Source: Guyparkeria sp. SCN-R1 (lineage in GTDB: Bacteria; Pseudomonadota; Gammaproteobacteria; Halothiobacillales; Halothiobacillaceae). From it: a stretch of 48,216 nt of DNA. Location of the stretch: positions 1 through 48,216 of the forward strand of contig NZ_QZMT01000015.1 of the NCBI RefSeq assembly GCF_003932495.1, in the 5' to 3' direction. Below the pieces are notes generated by a model. That model saw nothing but the letters and a program-made list of their open reading frames with translations. It was not told the origin of the DNA and searched no databases. The position numbers were made by a program, and so were the translations under genes. Below are positions 24,101-32,993 of this stretch, piece after piece. Position 1 is the first letter of the stretch. Each line of letters begins with the position of its first letter.

Positions 24101-25391
24101 CCTCGCCCATCACGACCCGCTCACCGGCCTGCCCAACCGCCTGCTGATGATGGCCCGCCTCGAGCAGTTGATCGACGTGGCGCGCCGCGAGCACGGTCAC
24201 CTCGCGGTGCTCATGGTCGACCTCGACCGCTTCAAGGACGTCAACGACAGCCTCGGCCACGCCGTCGGCGACCAGCTTTTGATCAAGGTGAGCGAGCGAC
24301 TACGCGACCGGTTCGGCGAGGCCGACACCATCGCCCGGCTGGGCGGCGACGAATTCGCCCTGGCCGTCGCCGGCATCGACTCGGCCGCCGAGGTGGGCGA
24401 ACTGGCCGACCAGGTGATCAACGCGCTGGGCGAGCCCTGGGAACTGACCAAGGGCCAGCAGGTACGCGTGCTCGCCTCGGTGGGCATCTCCCTCTTCCCC
24501 GACAACGCCGCCTCGCCCCTGGGCCTGATCCAGCAGGCCGACACGGCACTCTACCGGGCCAAGGACGAGGGCCGGGGCACGTTCCGCTTCTTCTCCGACG
24601 AGATGACCGACGCGGCGCGCGATCGCGTCGCCCTCGAGCTGCAACTGCGCCAGGCGATCGACAACGACGAACTGCGGCTGGTGTTCCAGCCCCAGACTCG
24701 CGTCGACGATCACGGCCTGCATGGCGCCGAGGTGCTGGTACGCTGGCAGCACCCCACCGACGGGCTGATCTCCCCCGACCGTTTCATCCCGGTGGCCGAG
24801 ACCACCGGCCTGATCTGGCCACTGGGTGAATGGGTGCTGCGCGAGGCCTGCCGCCAGGGCAAGGCCTGGCTCGATGCCGGACACGAGTTCGGGCGTCTGG
24901 CGGTCAACCTCTCGCCGCACCAGTTGCGCCACGGCGAGGTCGACCGGCTGGTCAAGCGGGTGCTCGAGGACACCGGCTTCCCGGCCGACCGGCTGGAACT
25001 GGAACTGACCGAGAGCGCGATCGTCCGGCGCGAGTCCGAGGCCCGCGACCTGCTCGATCGCCTGCGGGCGCTAGGCGTGCACGTCGCCCTCGACGACTTC
25101 GGCACCGGCTATTCGTCGCTGGGCCAGCTGCGCGAGTTCGCCATCGACGTGCTCAAGATCGACAAGCGCTTCATCGACCTGATCGACGAGCCCAGTGACC
25201 GCGGACAGATCGCGCGGGTGATCATCGATCTGGGCCACACGCTTGGGCTCAAGGTGCTCGCCGAAGGCGTCGAGCGCGAGGGCCAGCTCGACTTCCTGCG
25301 CCAGTACCACTGCGACATCTACCAGGGCTACCTCGAAAGCCACCCGCTACCGGCCGACGAGTTCGTCCAGCGTTACCTCGCCTCACGCTGA
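21192..25391 (+). CDS. Membrane PAS/GAF sensor with GGDEF and EAL domains
   Basis: A 1399-aa c-di-GMP signalling protein. Three helices lie in the first 115 residues. A periplasmic sensor region follows (about 113-375), then a helix (about 377-400) leading into PAS (about 425-540), GAF (555-700), two PAS (745-850, 855-975), GGDEF (about 980-1140) and EAL (1155-1390). The cyclase motif GGDEF (1051-1055) is intact. The phosphodiesterase motif is EVL rather than EAL (1180-1182), but the rest of the site ([17 protein letters not shown]) is present, so activity is likely. I start at the ATG at 21192 rather than the TTG at 21144. No regulatory partner is adjacent. Confidence 0.88.
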   Translation: MTSRDHQSDTPRRRRWFSPLALAISYVVYAGLWILASDWLLGLFVPAEQLARVGLFKGLAFVAVTGLILYLLLRWLMPARPASPTSDTVTQIPRRSRSGPLIVFVANLLIVAIVTAGTYLYRAPVAIESAQSRLADIAALRADFIDAWLEERASDALVLQSSGTLQEAIRLLAESPTDGPETEMARQQVIGRFEALRAAYDYEGAALLDASGTTPLINRGVTRWPDKLVQAVDLTNDGRIVELSPNLHTDRHAHIDWLVPIGGDETIAQVLLRADVPAIPVGMAHNATTTHLARAQDETVLLLDDTARRSADDPWPNLPWEQSGLRPRDFTADAPPRAIDGSNVDGEPVVGAVHPIPGREWAVVATQTRSNVLQPLHQTLWLLAVVAFFLLAIMAVILALLWHRTRESDTLRWTARSAEQDRLLRVFYDMPFFGMAISSPANRRITDANPRLAEMLGRPGESLVGKSWDELLGDALHGDEHRAMQDLIDGQVDHCTQEFSLKRPDGTTAHLRFDTRLTRSEDGRAERLVSIAEDVTREREAYHALEHQKDLYDLLSQTNQAITRCRTADELFETACRVAVEHGHLAFAWIGLIDSETGSVDPVVQFGDQTGYIEKLEVSIHPHEPAGQGPVGRAIRADELVVVNHFQTTLATGIWHQQAIEAGVDAVVSFPIHRGGEIIGAMALYAEVSDFFDDAICRTVEELATDISFALDYFDRLEDLERAREAVQASPAVLFRWLPEDGWPTAFVSSNIERWGYSAEEWQERQFPFAEIIHPDDQAMVASGFEEKVDSGETQYHQEYRVRMADGEYRWVEEVTLVRRDAEGAPLWYDGVVTDIHDRHEVEQHERLMAKVIENTREGVLITDRDQVILEINPAFTDLTGYSAEDVIGQTPDLLASGQHDRDFYDRMWEELERDGHWQGEIWNRRKNGETFPEILSISTVTDREHNITHYVGLFVDITRQKENESKLDFLAHHDPLTGLPNRLLMMARLEQLIDVARREHGHLAVLMVDLDRFKDVNDSLGHAVGDQLLIKVSERLRDRFGEADTIARLGGDEFALAVAGIDSAAEVGELADQVINALGEPWELTKGQQVRVLASVGISLFPDNAASPLGLIQQADTALYRAKDEGRGTFRFFSDEMTDAARDRVALELQLRQAIDNDELRLVFQPQTRVDDHGLHGAEVLVRWQHPTDGLISPDRFIPVAETTGLIWPLGEWVLREACRQGKAWLDAGHEFGRLAVNLSPHQLRHGEVDRLVKRVLEDTGFPADRLELELTESAIVRRESEARDLLDRLRALGVHVALDDFGTGYSSLGQLREFAIDVLKIDKRFIDLIDEPSDRGQIARVIIDLGHTLGLKVLAEGVEREGQLDFLRQYHCDIYQGYLESHPLPADEFVQRYLASR

Positions 25392-25454
25392 CCCGCGCCT
25401 AGGTCAGACGCATGTCGCGGCCATCCGGTGGATGCCCATCAGTCAGCGAACCGA

Positions 25455-27329
25455 CTACCTGACGGGTTTCTGCCGGTACATATCGGCATCGGCCGCGCGC
25501 ATCAGGGCCTCCGCCGCGCGGCCGTCCTCGGGGCAGCAGGCCATACCGATCGATACGCTGATCCGGGCCTCGCCCTCGTCCAACGCGTAAGGCCGCCCGA
25601 TCTCCTCGCGCAGCTTGCCGACCACCACGCGCGCCTCGGGCCGGCTGGCGTGACTGATCATCACCACGAATTCGTCACCGGACAGGCGCGCCACGCTGTC
25701 CGCACCGCGCACCTGTTGCCCCAGGCGCTCGGCCACCTGCTGCAGGAGTTGATCGCCGGCGGCGTGACCGAGGGTGTCGTTGACCGCCTTGAAGCCGTTG
25801 AGATCGAGATACAGCAGGCAGAATCCGATCCCGCCGTACCGGTGAAACTCGCTGGACGCCAACGCCAGCCGGTCGAGGAACAAGCGACGGTTGGGCAACT
25901 GGGTCAGGGCATCGTGGGTGGCCGCCCACTCGAGCGCATTCTCCGCCTGCTTGCGTGCCGTGATGTCGATGATCAGGATCAGCACGCTGTTCTCCGACAG
26001 TGGCGAGCAGCGGCCCTCGTAGTAATGGCGGATGCCGTCAAAATCGAGGTGATACTGGTACGTCTGCACCTTGCCGCTCGACAAGGTGCGATCGATCACC
26101 GACTGAGTGAGATCGGCCAGCGCTGGAGGCATCACCTCCCTGACCGTCTGCCCCAGAAACACCTCGGGCTCGACCAGCAAGGGAATGCCGTCACCCGGCT
26201 CGAAATCGAGGATGAGTCCCTCGGCATCCATGGTGAACAGCAGGTCGGGCATCGCCTCGATGATCGCGGCATTGCGGCGATGGCTCTCGGCGAGCCGCCG
26301 CTCGCTCTCGGCGACCTGACTCAGTGCCGTGGCGCGACGGGCGAACAGCCAGCCGACCAGCAGCAGCAACAGGCCCGAGACTACCGCCCAGATCAGCAGG
26401 CGCCAGTAATGATCGCTGGCGTTGTCGGCCAGCCGCGTCTCCAGCACCGTGAGGTCCTCGGCGGCGACCACGTTCAGCGGCCAGCCTTCGGGCTGCGCGA
26501 GGGAATATTGATAATCATGGCCGTCCGATCGCCCGGCAAACCGCCCCGCTTGCGGCGGCAAGGCATCGCCCGCCTGCAGCCAGTGGGCCAGCGACTCCGC
26601 CGACAGGCCGTGCTCTGCCAGGTTGAGCAGCAACTGCCCCTGCCGATGGGCGACCAGCGACACGAGGCGCTCGCCGGCGGTCACCCGATCGAGCAGCGCG
26701 GCGAGCGCGGCGAGATCGACATACGCCACCAGCACGCCGTGGAAGGCCCCGGTCTCGTCACGAAGTGCGCGACTGATCGCCATCAGGCGGGTGTCGCCGA
26801 CGCCGATCGGCTGCGAGAGAAACACCTCGTCACCGGCTTGCCGACCGGGCGCTTGGAGATGGGCGCGAAAAAAAGAGGCCTGGGCCGGATCGATCATCAC
26901 ATCGTTCCCGCGGCGTGTGGCCAGCGGCTCACCCGCCTTGTCCAGCCACCACAGGTCACGCACCAGGGCGTTGGCATCGAGGGAGGATTCGATCGTCCGG
27001 GCCTGCTGCGAGACGGGCTCGCCCAGTCGCTGGACGAGGCGTTCGCCAATCACCCGCAGGTCCCGATCGATGGCATCGAGCTCGCTCTCGATCAGGGTGG
27101 ACTGCATCAGTGCCACCAGCCGCGTGCGCTGCTCGACCTGTTCATTGGCATGACGTTCGTAGCGCTCGATGGCCTGCAGGCTCGACCAGGCCAGAACCGA
27201 GAGGATCAGCACCCAGATCGCCAACAGCAGCAAGCCGATCCGATGCGCAGGCCACGCGGCTTGACGTGAAGGGACGTCCGTCGATGACGGCGCGACGGCA
27301 TCACCGCAGGACGTTGACGATGTGCTCAT
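25455..27329 (-). CDS. Membrane-bound diguanylate cyclase (sensor, PAS, GGDEF)
   Basis: A 624-aa cyclase. A first membrane helix lies near residues 28-48 (GLLLLAIWVLILSVLAWSSL), then a large periplasmic Cache-like sensor, a second helix (about 335-355), PAS (about 385-470) and GGDEF (about 475-620). The active site reads SGDEF (550-554), a common, usually active variant. The ATG at 27329 overlaps the stop of the small upstream gene (ATGA), so the two are co-translated. It converges on the 1399-aa c-di-GMP protein with 63 bp between them; neither an EAL nor a phosphodiesterase domain is present here. Confidence 0.87.
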   Translation of the reverse strand: MSTSSTSCGDAVAPSSTDVPSRQAAWPAHRIGLLLLAIWVLILSVLAWSSLQAIERYERHANEQVEQRTRLVALMQSTLIESELDAIDRDLRVIGERLVQRLGEPVSQQARTIESSLDANALVRDLWWLDKAGEPLATRRGNDVMIDPAQASFFRAHLQAPGRQAGDEVFLSQPIGVGDTRLMAISRALRDETGAFHGVLVAYVDLAALAALLDRVTAGERLVSLVAHRQGQLLLNLAEHGLSAESLAHWLQAGDALPPQAGRFAGRSDGHDYQYSLAQPEGWPLNVVAAEDLTVLETRLADNASDHYWRLLIWAVVSGLLLLLVGWLFARRATALSQVAESERRLAESHRRNAAIIEAMPDLLFTMDAEGLILDFEPGDGIPLLVEPEVFLGQTVREVMPPALADLTQSVIDRTLSSGKVQTYQYHLDFDGIRHYYEGRCSPLSENSVLILIIDITARKQAENALEWAATHDALTQLPNRRLFLDRLALASSEFHRYGGIGFCLLYLDLNGFKAVNDTLGHAAGDQLLQQVAERLGQQVRGADSVARLSGDEFVVMISHASRPEARVVVGKLREEIGRPYALDEGEARISVSIGMACCPEDGRAAEALMRAADADMYRQKPVR

Positions 27330-27673
27330 CCATCGGATTCCAGCAGCCGCACCTGCGCCGCCCCGCCGGGACGGTCGATTGCGAATTCCACCTCGCAATA
27401 CTCCGGCTCGTCATTCATCGGGGTGGGATCGTTGGTGCAGGCGCAGCCGGCAACCACGCTGGTGAAGAACAGGCCCGCGTGAATGCGCACCTGTCCGGGA
27501 GTGATCTCGGTGCTGATCACCATCGCCGAGAGGGCATCACCCTTGGCGACGTTGCCGTGAGCCATGCCCTGCTGCAAAGGCAGGTCGTCCGGGGACAAGG
27601 CAGCGATCTCGGCCTTGAAGGTCGGTTCCAGCTCGCCCGGCTCGGCGCGGGCGGTTCGCGGTAGGTACAACAT
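27326..27673 (-). CDS. Small protein of unknown function, co-translated with a diguanylate cyclase
   Basis: A 115-aa soluble protein I do not recognise. It has a VAGCACTNDPTP motif near residues 75-85 and a further Cys in EPEYCEVEFAID, so a metal or disulfide site is possible. No signal peptide or membrane helix. It seems a single domain of alternating strands (ALSAMVISTEITPGQVRIHAGLFF). The start is set by a GGAG site six bases before the ATG. The stop overlaps the cyclase start, which suggests it modulates or senses for that enzyme, but the function is unproven. Confidence 0.75.
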   Translation of the reverse strand: MLYLPRTARAEPGELEPTFKAEIAALSPDDLPLQQGMAHGNVAKGDALSAMVISTEITPGQVRIHAGLFFTSVVAGCACTNDPTPMNDEPEYCEVEFAIDRPGGAAQVRLLESDG

Positions 27674-27958
27674 CGGCAACTCCTCGTGCCGGGAAAACAT
27701 CCCGATGTTGAGTCGACTGTAACGCATGCCGATGAACGCATGAAACCCGGCCATAGACTCACCAAGAGCGGCTCAAGCGAGAAGTGGATCGCTCGTGGAC
27801 TACCCGTTCGCGGTCTACGCAATCGGCACAACCGGCCAATCCGTTTTATGAGTAGGCGCTAAACCTCTGGCCATGCCGGCCGATAAGCCGATGCACCAAC
27901 ACCTTCCGCCCCACGCGGGCCGACCCACCAAAAGTCGTCCCGACACAGGAGACCCGTG

Positions 27959-29593
27959 ATGAAGAACCTGCCCATAGGCACCCGACTTGGCCTGGGTTTC
28001 GGCCTGCTCACCCTGTTAATCGTACTGATCGCGGGGGCGGTTTGGGCGCAGTACAGCCAGGTGCGTGAAGCACAGGCGCTCAACAAGCACAGCTACCTCG
28101 TGCTCGAGGAACTCGAGAGCCAGGTGCTGGCGCTGGTGAACATCGAAACGGGCCAGCGCGGCTATCTCGTGACCGGCGACGAGAGCTTTCTCGAGCCCTA
28201 CCACGACGGCAAGGAGGCCTTCCTGCGCCGCAATGACCGCCTCGAGGAGATGACCGCGGACAACCCGCAGCAGCTGGAACGCCTGGCCGAACTGGAAAAG
28301 CGTTACCACAGCTGGATGGACAACTACATGCAACCGGCGGTCGATCTGCGCCGCGAGGCGGGCAATATCTCACTGGAGGTGCGTCGCCAGGCCCAACAGC
28401 TGATGACCGAGGCCAAGACCGACATGGACGCCATGCGCGAGCTCGATCACGCGATGATCGACGAGGAGCGCGCCCTGCTCGAGGAACGTGAGGCCACCCT
28501 ACAAACGGTCGATGCCCGCATGAAGGGCGTATTGTTCTTCGGCAGCCTGATCGGCGTGCTGATCGCCATCCTCGCCGGCCTACTCATCACCCGCTCGGTG
28601 GTCCGCCCGATCCAGGAGGCCGTGGACATCGCCGATCACGTCGCCCAGGGCGACCTGACCATCGACCCGACCTCGGACGCCAAGGACGAGACCGGCCAGC
28701 TGATTCGGCGTCTCGGCGCCACCGTCAAGCGCCTGCGCGAGATGATGGGCGACATCTCCAACAGCTCCTCGCAACTGGCCGCGGCCACCGAGGAAATGTC
28801 GGCGGTCTCCGAGCAGACCAAGGGCGGGGCGGAGAAGCAGCGCGACGAGACCTCGCAGGTTGCCACCGCCATCACCCAGATGAGCAGCGCGGTCGAGGAA
28901 ATCGCGCGCAACATGCAAAGCGTGAACGACTCGGCCACCGAGACCGACGATCGGGCACGGGCCGGCATGGAGGCGATGGACGACAACATGCGCGCCATGC
29001 AGTCGCTCGCCGACGACATGCAGCGCGCCGGCGACGTCATCCGCGACGTAAACAAGCACAGCGACTCGATCGGCTCGGTGCTCGACGTGATCGGCGGGAT
29101 TGCCGATCAGACCAACCTGCTGGCACTGAACGCCGCGATCGAGGCGGCCCGCGCCGGCGAACAGGGTCGCGGCTTTGCCGTGGTGGCCGAGGAAGTGCGC
29201 AGCCTGGCCAATCGCACCCAGGATTCGATCGGCGAGATCGAGCAGATGATCGATAAGCTCCAGACCGGCGTACGCGAGGCCGTCGGCGTGATGGATCGCA
29301 GCAGCGAAAGCGCCCGCGACACGCTCGACCGCACCGGCCACACCCAGGGCCTGCTCGACGAAATCGCCCAGTCGGTGCGTCAGATCACCGATCTCTCCAC
29401 CCAGGTGGCCAGCGCGGTCGAGGAGCAGACCGCCGTGACCGAGGAGATCAATCGCAACGCCGTGAACATCGACCAGGTCTCCAACGAGTCGCTGGATGCC
29501 ATCGAGCAAATCAACACGGCCAGCGCCGATCTCGCCCGCCTGGCCGCCTCGCTCTCCGAGATGGTGGGGCAGTTCCGCCTAGAACGCGGCTGA
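27959..29593 (+). CDS. Methyl-accepting chemotaxis protein with CHASE3 sensor
   Basis: A 544-aa inner-membrane chemoreceptor. A first helix (about 11-30) is followed by a periplasmic CHASE3 domain containing [22 protein letters not shown] second helix (about 188-208) precedes HAMP and a long cytoplasmic coiled coil. The signalling tip has the invariant [30 protein letters not shown] stretch, here cited only in part as [20 protein letters not shown]. The ATG at 27959 has AGGAG seven bases upstream; a GTG one codon earlier is rejected. No che genes adjoin it. The final residues lack an obvious CheR-docking pentapeptide. Confidence 0.92.
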   Translation: MKNLPIGTRLGLGFGLLTLLIVLIAGAVWAQYSQVREAQALNKHSYLVLEELESQVLALVNIETGQRGYLVTGDESFLEPYHDGKEAFLRRNDRLEEMTADNPQQLERLAELEKRYHSWMDNYMQPAVDLRREAGNISLEVRRQAQQLMTEAKTDMDAMRELDHAMIDEERALLEEREATLQTVDARMKGVLFFGSLIGVLIAILAGLLITRSVVRPIQEAVDIADHVAQGDLTIDPTSDAKDETGQLIRRLGATVKRLREMMGDISNSSSQLAAATEEMSAVSEQTKGGAEKQRDETSQVATAITQMSSAVEEIARNMQSVNDSATETDDRARAGMEAMDDNMRAMQSLADDMQRAGDVIRDVNKHSDSIGSVLDVIGGIADQTNLLALNAAIEAARAGEQGRGFAVVAEEVRSLANRTQDSIGEIEQMIDKLQTGVREAVGVMDRSSESARDTLDRTGHTQGLLDEIAQSVRQITDLSTQVASAVEEQTAVTEEINRNAVNIDQVSNESLDAIEQINTASADLARLAASLSEMVGQFRLERG

Positions 29594-29614
29594 ATACCAC
29601 ACGTCGCAACCATA

Positions 29615-29638
29615 AAGGCCCCGCTCCGGCGGGGCCTT
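29615..29638. terminator. Intrinsic-type hairpin after the chemoreceptor gene
   Basis: AAGGCCCCGC and GCGGGGCCTT form a ten-bp stem with a TCCG loop. Only a short T-tract follows. It lies between two convergent genes. Confidence 0.85.
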
Positions 29639-29671
29639 CGTCGTTCATGCTCGCCTCGACCGGGCGGGTGG

Positions 29672-30172
29672 TCAGAACATGGTGACCGGGTGGTAACCCT
29701 GGGCCTGCCAGCCGATCATGGCGACGAAACCGTCACCGGTCAGCTCCAGTCCGTCGAACAGCGTGTCGTTGTCGACCCCGAACACCTCGGTGGCCACCGC
29801 GCACACTTCCAGACGCACGCCGAGCTCGGCCAGGCGCGCGACCTCGGACTCGATGCGCATCAGGGTCGCCGGGTCGGCGACATCCTCGTCCGCCTCGGTG
29901 GTCAGGAACTGGACCGTCGGGCCGATGAACACGATCACCAGATCCGGCTCCAGTCCCTGACGGACGAAATTGGCGTGCGTGCCGCGGATGATTTCCAGGT
30001 AGAACGCGGTTTTCTCGGCCTCGGTGAAGTCAATCTGGAAGACGCCCTTGGCCTCCTCCACCCCGGCCAGGGCCGCCGTGTCATCGTTGGGCTCGGCGGC
30101 ATGGGCCGACAGGGGCATCGCGATGGCCAGCACCACGGCGGCCATGAAGGATTGGATCGTGCGCTTGATCAT
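29672..30172 (-). CDS. Exported DsrE-family protein
   Basis: A 166-aa protein of the DsrE/DsrF-like fold, with an N-terminal signal peptide (IQSFMAAVVLAIAMPLSAHA-AE). The DsrE core includes the strand DLVIVFIGPTVQFL and VRLEVCAVATEVFGV with the conserved Cys. DsrE proteins normally act in the cytosol in sulfur relay; export to the periplasm is a recognised but less studied variant. The ATG at 30172 has GGAG seven bases upstream, and the open frame extends only a little before it. It is downstream of ubiA, with 112 bp between. Confidence 0.82.
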   Translation of the reverse strand: MIKRTIQSFMAAVVLAIAMPLSAHAAEPNDDTAALAGVEEAKGVFQIDFTEAEKTAFYLEIIRGTHANFVRQGLEPDLVIVFIGPTVQFLTTEADEDVADPATLMRIESEVARLAELGVRLEVCAVATEVFGVDNDTLFDGLELTGDGFVAMIGWQAQGYHPVTMF

Positions 30173-30284
30173 GGGAACACTCCGTTTCGCCTGAATGGGA
30201 ACGCCGGCTGGCCCGTGACGCGCCAACGGGTGTTTAGATAGCCAGCTATCGGAGTGTAACCGGGCCGTACCGGTGTTGCTTGAA

Positions 30285-31145
30285 TCAGAGGAATCCCGCG
30301 ATCAGCGCCAGCATGACGATCGCACCGAAGACGTTGTTGCGCCGGAAGGCGAGCACGCAGTCGTCCAGCTGCCGCGACCGGGCGGTGCGCAGGATCCAGA
30401 CGGCCGACACCGCAGCGATGGCGAGCCCCACGAAGTAACCGGCGGCGAGATTGACCATCCAGCCCACCCCCACCAGCCAGGCCAGCGTCCACAAGTAGGC
30501 CAAGGCCACGGCCGCCAGGTCGAACCGGCCGAACAGGATCGCCGAGGACTTGACCCCGATCTTCAGATCATCCGGCCGGTCGGCCATGGCATACAGGGTG
30601 TCGTAGGCGAGCGTCCAGCCGATGTTGGCCAGCAGGAGTAGCCAGGCAACCGGCGCCACCTCGCCGTGGTGGGCAGCGAAGGCCATCGGGATCGCCCAGC
30701 CGAAGGCCAGTCCCAGGTGCACCTGCGGCAAATGGTGAAAGCGCTTGCCGAAGGGATAGGTCGCCGCGAGGATCACCGCCACCACCGACAAGGCAATGGT
30801 GGTGGTATTCAGCTGCAGGACCAGCAGGAAAGAGATGCCCACCAGCACGGCGAACACGCCCAGCGCCTCGCGCGCGGTGATCCGCCCGGTTGCCAGCGGT
30901 CGTCCCTTGGTGCGCGTCACGTGGCCGTCGACGTGCCGGTCGGCAAAGTCGTTGATCGCGCAGCCCGCCGAACGCATGGCGATCACGCCCAGGGTGAAGA
31001 TCAGGAAGATGAACAGGTCCGGGCGACCCTCCCCGGCAACCCACAGGGCCCAGTAGGTGGGCCAGAGCAGCAGGAAGATACCCACCGGTCGATCCAGCCG
31101 GGTCAGGGCAAGATAGGCGCGGGTTTTCTCGGCGATCACGGACAC
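30285..31145 (-). CDS. ubiA: 4-hydroxybenzoate polyprenyltransferase UbiA
   Basis: A 286-aa inner-membrane prenyltransferase with eight or nine helices. It attaches the polyprenyl chain to 4-hydroxybenzoate, an early step of ubiquinone synthesis. The prenyl-diphosphate motif is AINDFADRHVDGHVTRTKGR, and the second acidic motif is YDTLYAMADRPDDLKIGVKS. Length is normal. The start is a GTG at 31145 with AGGTAA five bases upstream. No ubiC (chorismate lyase) is beside it; ubiJ and ubiB are elsewhere in this window. Confidence 0.94.
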   Translation of the reverse strand: MSVIAEKTRAYLALTRLDRPVGIFLLLWPTYWALWVAGEGRPDLFIFLIFTLGVIAMRSAGCAINDFADRHVDGHVTRTKGRPLATGRITAREALGVFAVLVGISFLLVLQLNTTTIALSVVAVILAATYPFGKRFHHLPQVHLGLAFGWAIPMAFAAHHGEVAPVAWLLLLANIGWTLAYDTLYAMADRPDDLKIGVKSSAILFGRFDLAAVALAYLWTLAWLVGVGWMVNLAAGYFVGLAIAAVSAVWILRTARSRQLDDCVLAFRRNNVFGAIVMLALIAGFL

Positions 31146-31310
31146 GGTGTTACCTGTGGCGGCTGTGTAGGTTCTGCTGGATATCGTCAGTCGTGGGCAG
31201 AAACGATATCAGACCCGGCAATGCCCACTTCGGGTTTCCCGCTCTGCCTGCGCTAGAATGCGCGCCAGAACACCAGCAAGCCATCGCCCGATCGAACCCG
31301 AGGTTTCCGC

Positions 31311-31841
31311 ATGATCCGCAATTTCCAGGCAAAGCTCCCGACCGTGGCCGAGGACTGCTGGGTCGATCCGACCGCCGTGGTGATCGGTGACGTGGTGCTG
31401 GAAGAAGGCGTCTCCATCTGGCCGAACGCGGTGCTGCGCGGCGACGTCCAGCAGATCCGGGCCGGTCGCCTGACCAACCTGCAGGACGGCGTCATCGTGC
31501 ACGTCAACCAGCCGTCGGCCGCTCATCCACAGGGCATGCCCTGCCGCATCGGCGAGGAAGTGACCGTGGGTCATCGCGCCATCCTGCACGCCTGCACCGT
31601 CGGCAACCGAGTGCTCGTCGGCATGGGCGCGATCGTGATGGACGACGTGGTGGTCGAGGACGAGGTGATCATCGCCGCGGGCAGCGTTGTCTCACCCGGC
31701 AAGGTGCTGGAAAGCGGCCACCTCTATGTCGGCGCCCCGGCACGCAAGGTCCGGCCGCTGACCGACGAGGAGCGCGAGCACCTTGCCGAATCGGCCCGCT
31801 TCTACCGGGAATTGGCGCAGGATCATCGCGCCAGCGGCTGA
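31311..31841 (+). CDS. Gamma-carbonic anhydrase family protein
   Basis: A 176-aa left-handed beta-helix protein made of hexapeptide repeats, as in YrdA/CaiE/PaaY. The three zinc-binding histidines are visible in GVIVHVNQ, VTVGHRAILHACTVG. The trimeric fold holds the metal between subunits; only some members show carbonic anhydrase activity. A GAGG site precedes the ATG. The gene is divergent from ubiA, with about 165 bp between, and converges with the metal-binding lipoprotein-like gene downstream. Confidence 0.9.
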   Translation: MIRNFQAKLPTVAEDCWVDPTAVVIGDVVLEEGVSIWPNAVLRGDVQQIRAGRLTNLQDGVIVHVNQPSAAHPQGMPCRIGEEVTVGHRAILHACTVGNRVLVGMGAIVMDDVVVEDEVIIAAGSVVSPGKVLESGHLYVGAPARKVRPLTDEEREHLAESARFYRELAQDHRASG

Positions 31842-31887
31842 TCGCCCCTCGGCACCGACAGGTGGTCGACCGCCGACCGGCCCCAAC

Positions 31888-32853
31888 CTACTCGGCCGGC
31901 GCCTCGCTTCCCGCCTCCGGCAGCGGCTTGAGCCCCAGGATAATCTCGCTGACATTCTCACGGAACAGGCCGATATAGGTGCCGGTGGGCAGGTTGCTAT
32001 CGCCCAGCCACAGGCCGGTCAATTCCGGCGCCATTCCGACGGACTCGGGAATCGCCGAACCGCGCTTGGCCTCGAGCCATTCCTCGATCGCCTCCTCGCC
32101 GGCCCCGGCAACCGTGAAGACGTTCGGCGTCTCGTTGCGCTCGATCAACTCGATGGCCTTCTCGCTCTGCTCCTCGTCGGTAACGTCCAGCAGTTCGAAG
32201 TGATACGCCTTGGCAAAATAGGCGAACACGTCGTTGTCGGTGACCAGTACCCGTTCGGAACGCGGCACGTCTTCCATCAGCCCCTCCGTCTCCCGCATCA
32301 GGGACTGGAGCTCGATATTGATCCGCAGGCGGTTGCCCTCGATCTCGCCGGCCACCGTCTCGAGACGCTCCTTCAACCGGATCGTCAGGTGATCCACCGA
32401 GTACTGCAGCAGCGAGGGGTCATGGTAGGTGTGCGGGTTGACGCCATCCTCGGTCTCGATCAGGCGGAAGTCGGGAATGCGATCGGTGAGCACGACCCGG
32501 TCGGTCTTCTCGCGGGCCTCGGCCGCCTGGATGAATTCCGGCATCAACCCCAGGCCCTGGTAGACGACGAGATCGGCCGACTCGATCCGCTCCCGATCGT
32601 CCTTGTCGAGCGAGTACGCCAGCGGCGATTCTTCGCCGTCGACCACGGCCTCGACCTCGACGAACGAACCGGCGATGTTATCGACCAGCTCGGCGGTGAA
32701 CGACGTATCAACCACCACTCGGAGGGGTTCGACGTCCCGGTCACCGCCGCCATATTGCAGCACCTCGTCCTGCGCCTGGACGCCGGGGACCAGGAAAACG
32801 ACGGCCAGCGACAGGGTCGCGACACGGGAAAGCCAACGGGTAAATATCTGCAC
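31888..32853 (-). CDS. Orphan TroA/ZnuA-type metal binding protein with changed ligands
   Basis: A 321-aa exported solute-binding protein of the zinc/manganese cluster 9 family. The signal peptide ends near VQA-QD. The fold motifs are present: ADLVVYQGLGL, NPHTYHDPSLLQ (His141) and FAYFAKAYHFE. The usual first ligand, His of the DPHxYEP motif, is replaced: the sequence reads ESPLAYSL (Leu78). The typical Glu ahead of YFAKAY is also not evident. Metal binding may be weak or specific to another ion. I prefer the GTG at 32853 with GAGG upstream; the ATG at 32895 lacks a ribosome site. No ATPase or permease gene adjoins. It is divergent from the MntR-like regulator. Confidence 0.75.
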   Translation of the reverse strand: MQIFTRWLSRVATLSLAVVFLVPGVQAQDEVLQYGGGDRDVEPLRVVVDTSFTAELVDNIAGSFVEVEAVVDGEESPLAYSLDKDDRERIESADLVVYQGLGLMPEFIQAAEAREKTDRVVLTDRIPDFRLIETEDGVNPHTYHDPSLLQYSVDHLTIRLKERLETVAGEIEGNRLRINIELQSLMRETEGLMEDVPRSERVLVTDNDVFAYFAKAYHFELLDVTDEEQSEKAIELIERNETPNVFTVAGAGEEAIEEWLEAKRGSAIPESVGMAPELTGLWLGDSNLPTGTYIGLFRENVSEIILGLKPLPEAGSEAPAE

Positions 32854-32993
32854 AACGGGCCTCGCGTGAGTGAAGCGTGGGTCAATATGAGTCATGTATC
32901 GGGGGCTGCGGATGGTAGAAAGCCGGGCCAGTCTCCGCAAGGACGGCTCGATACGACCATGCTAACGTAAGGCCTCCGAACTGAGGCGTAACC

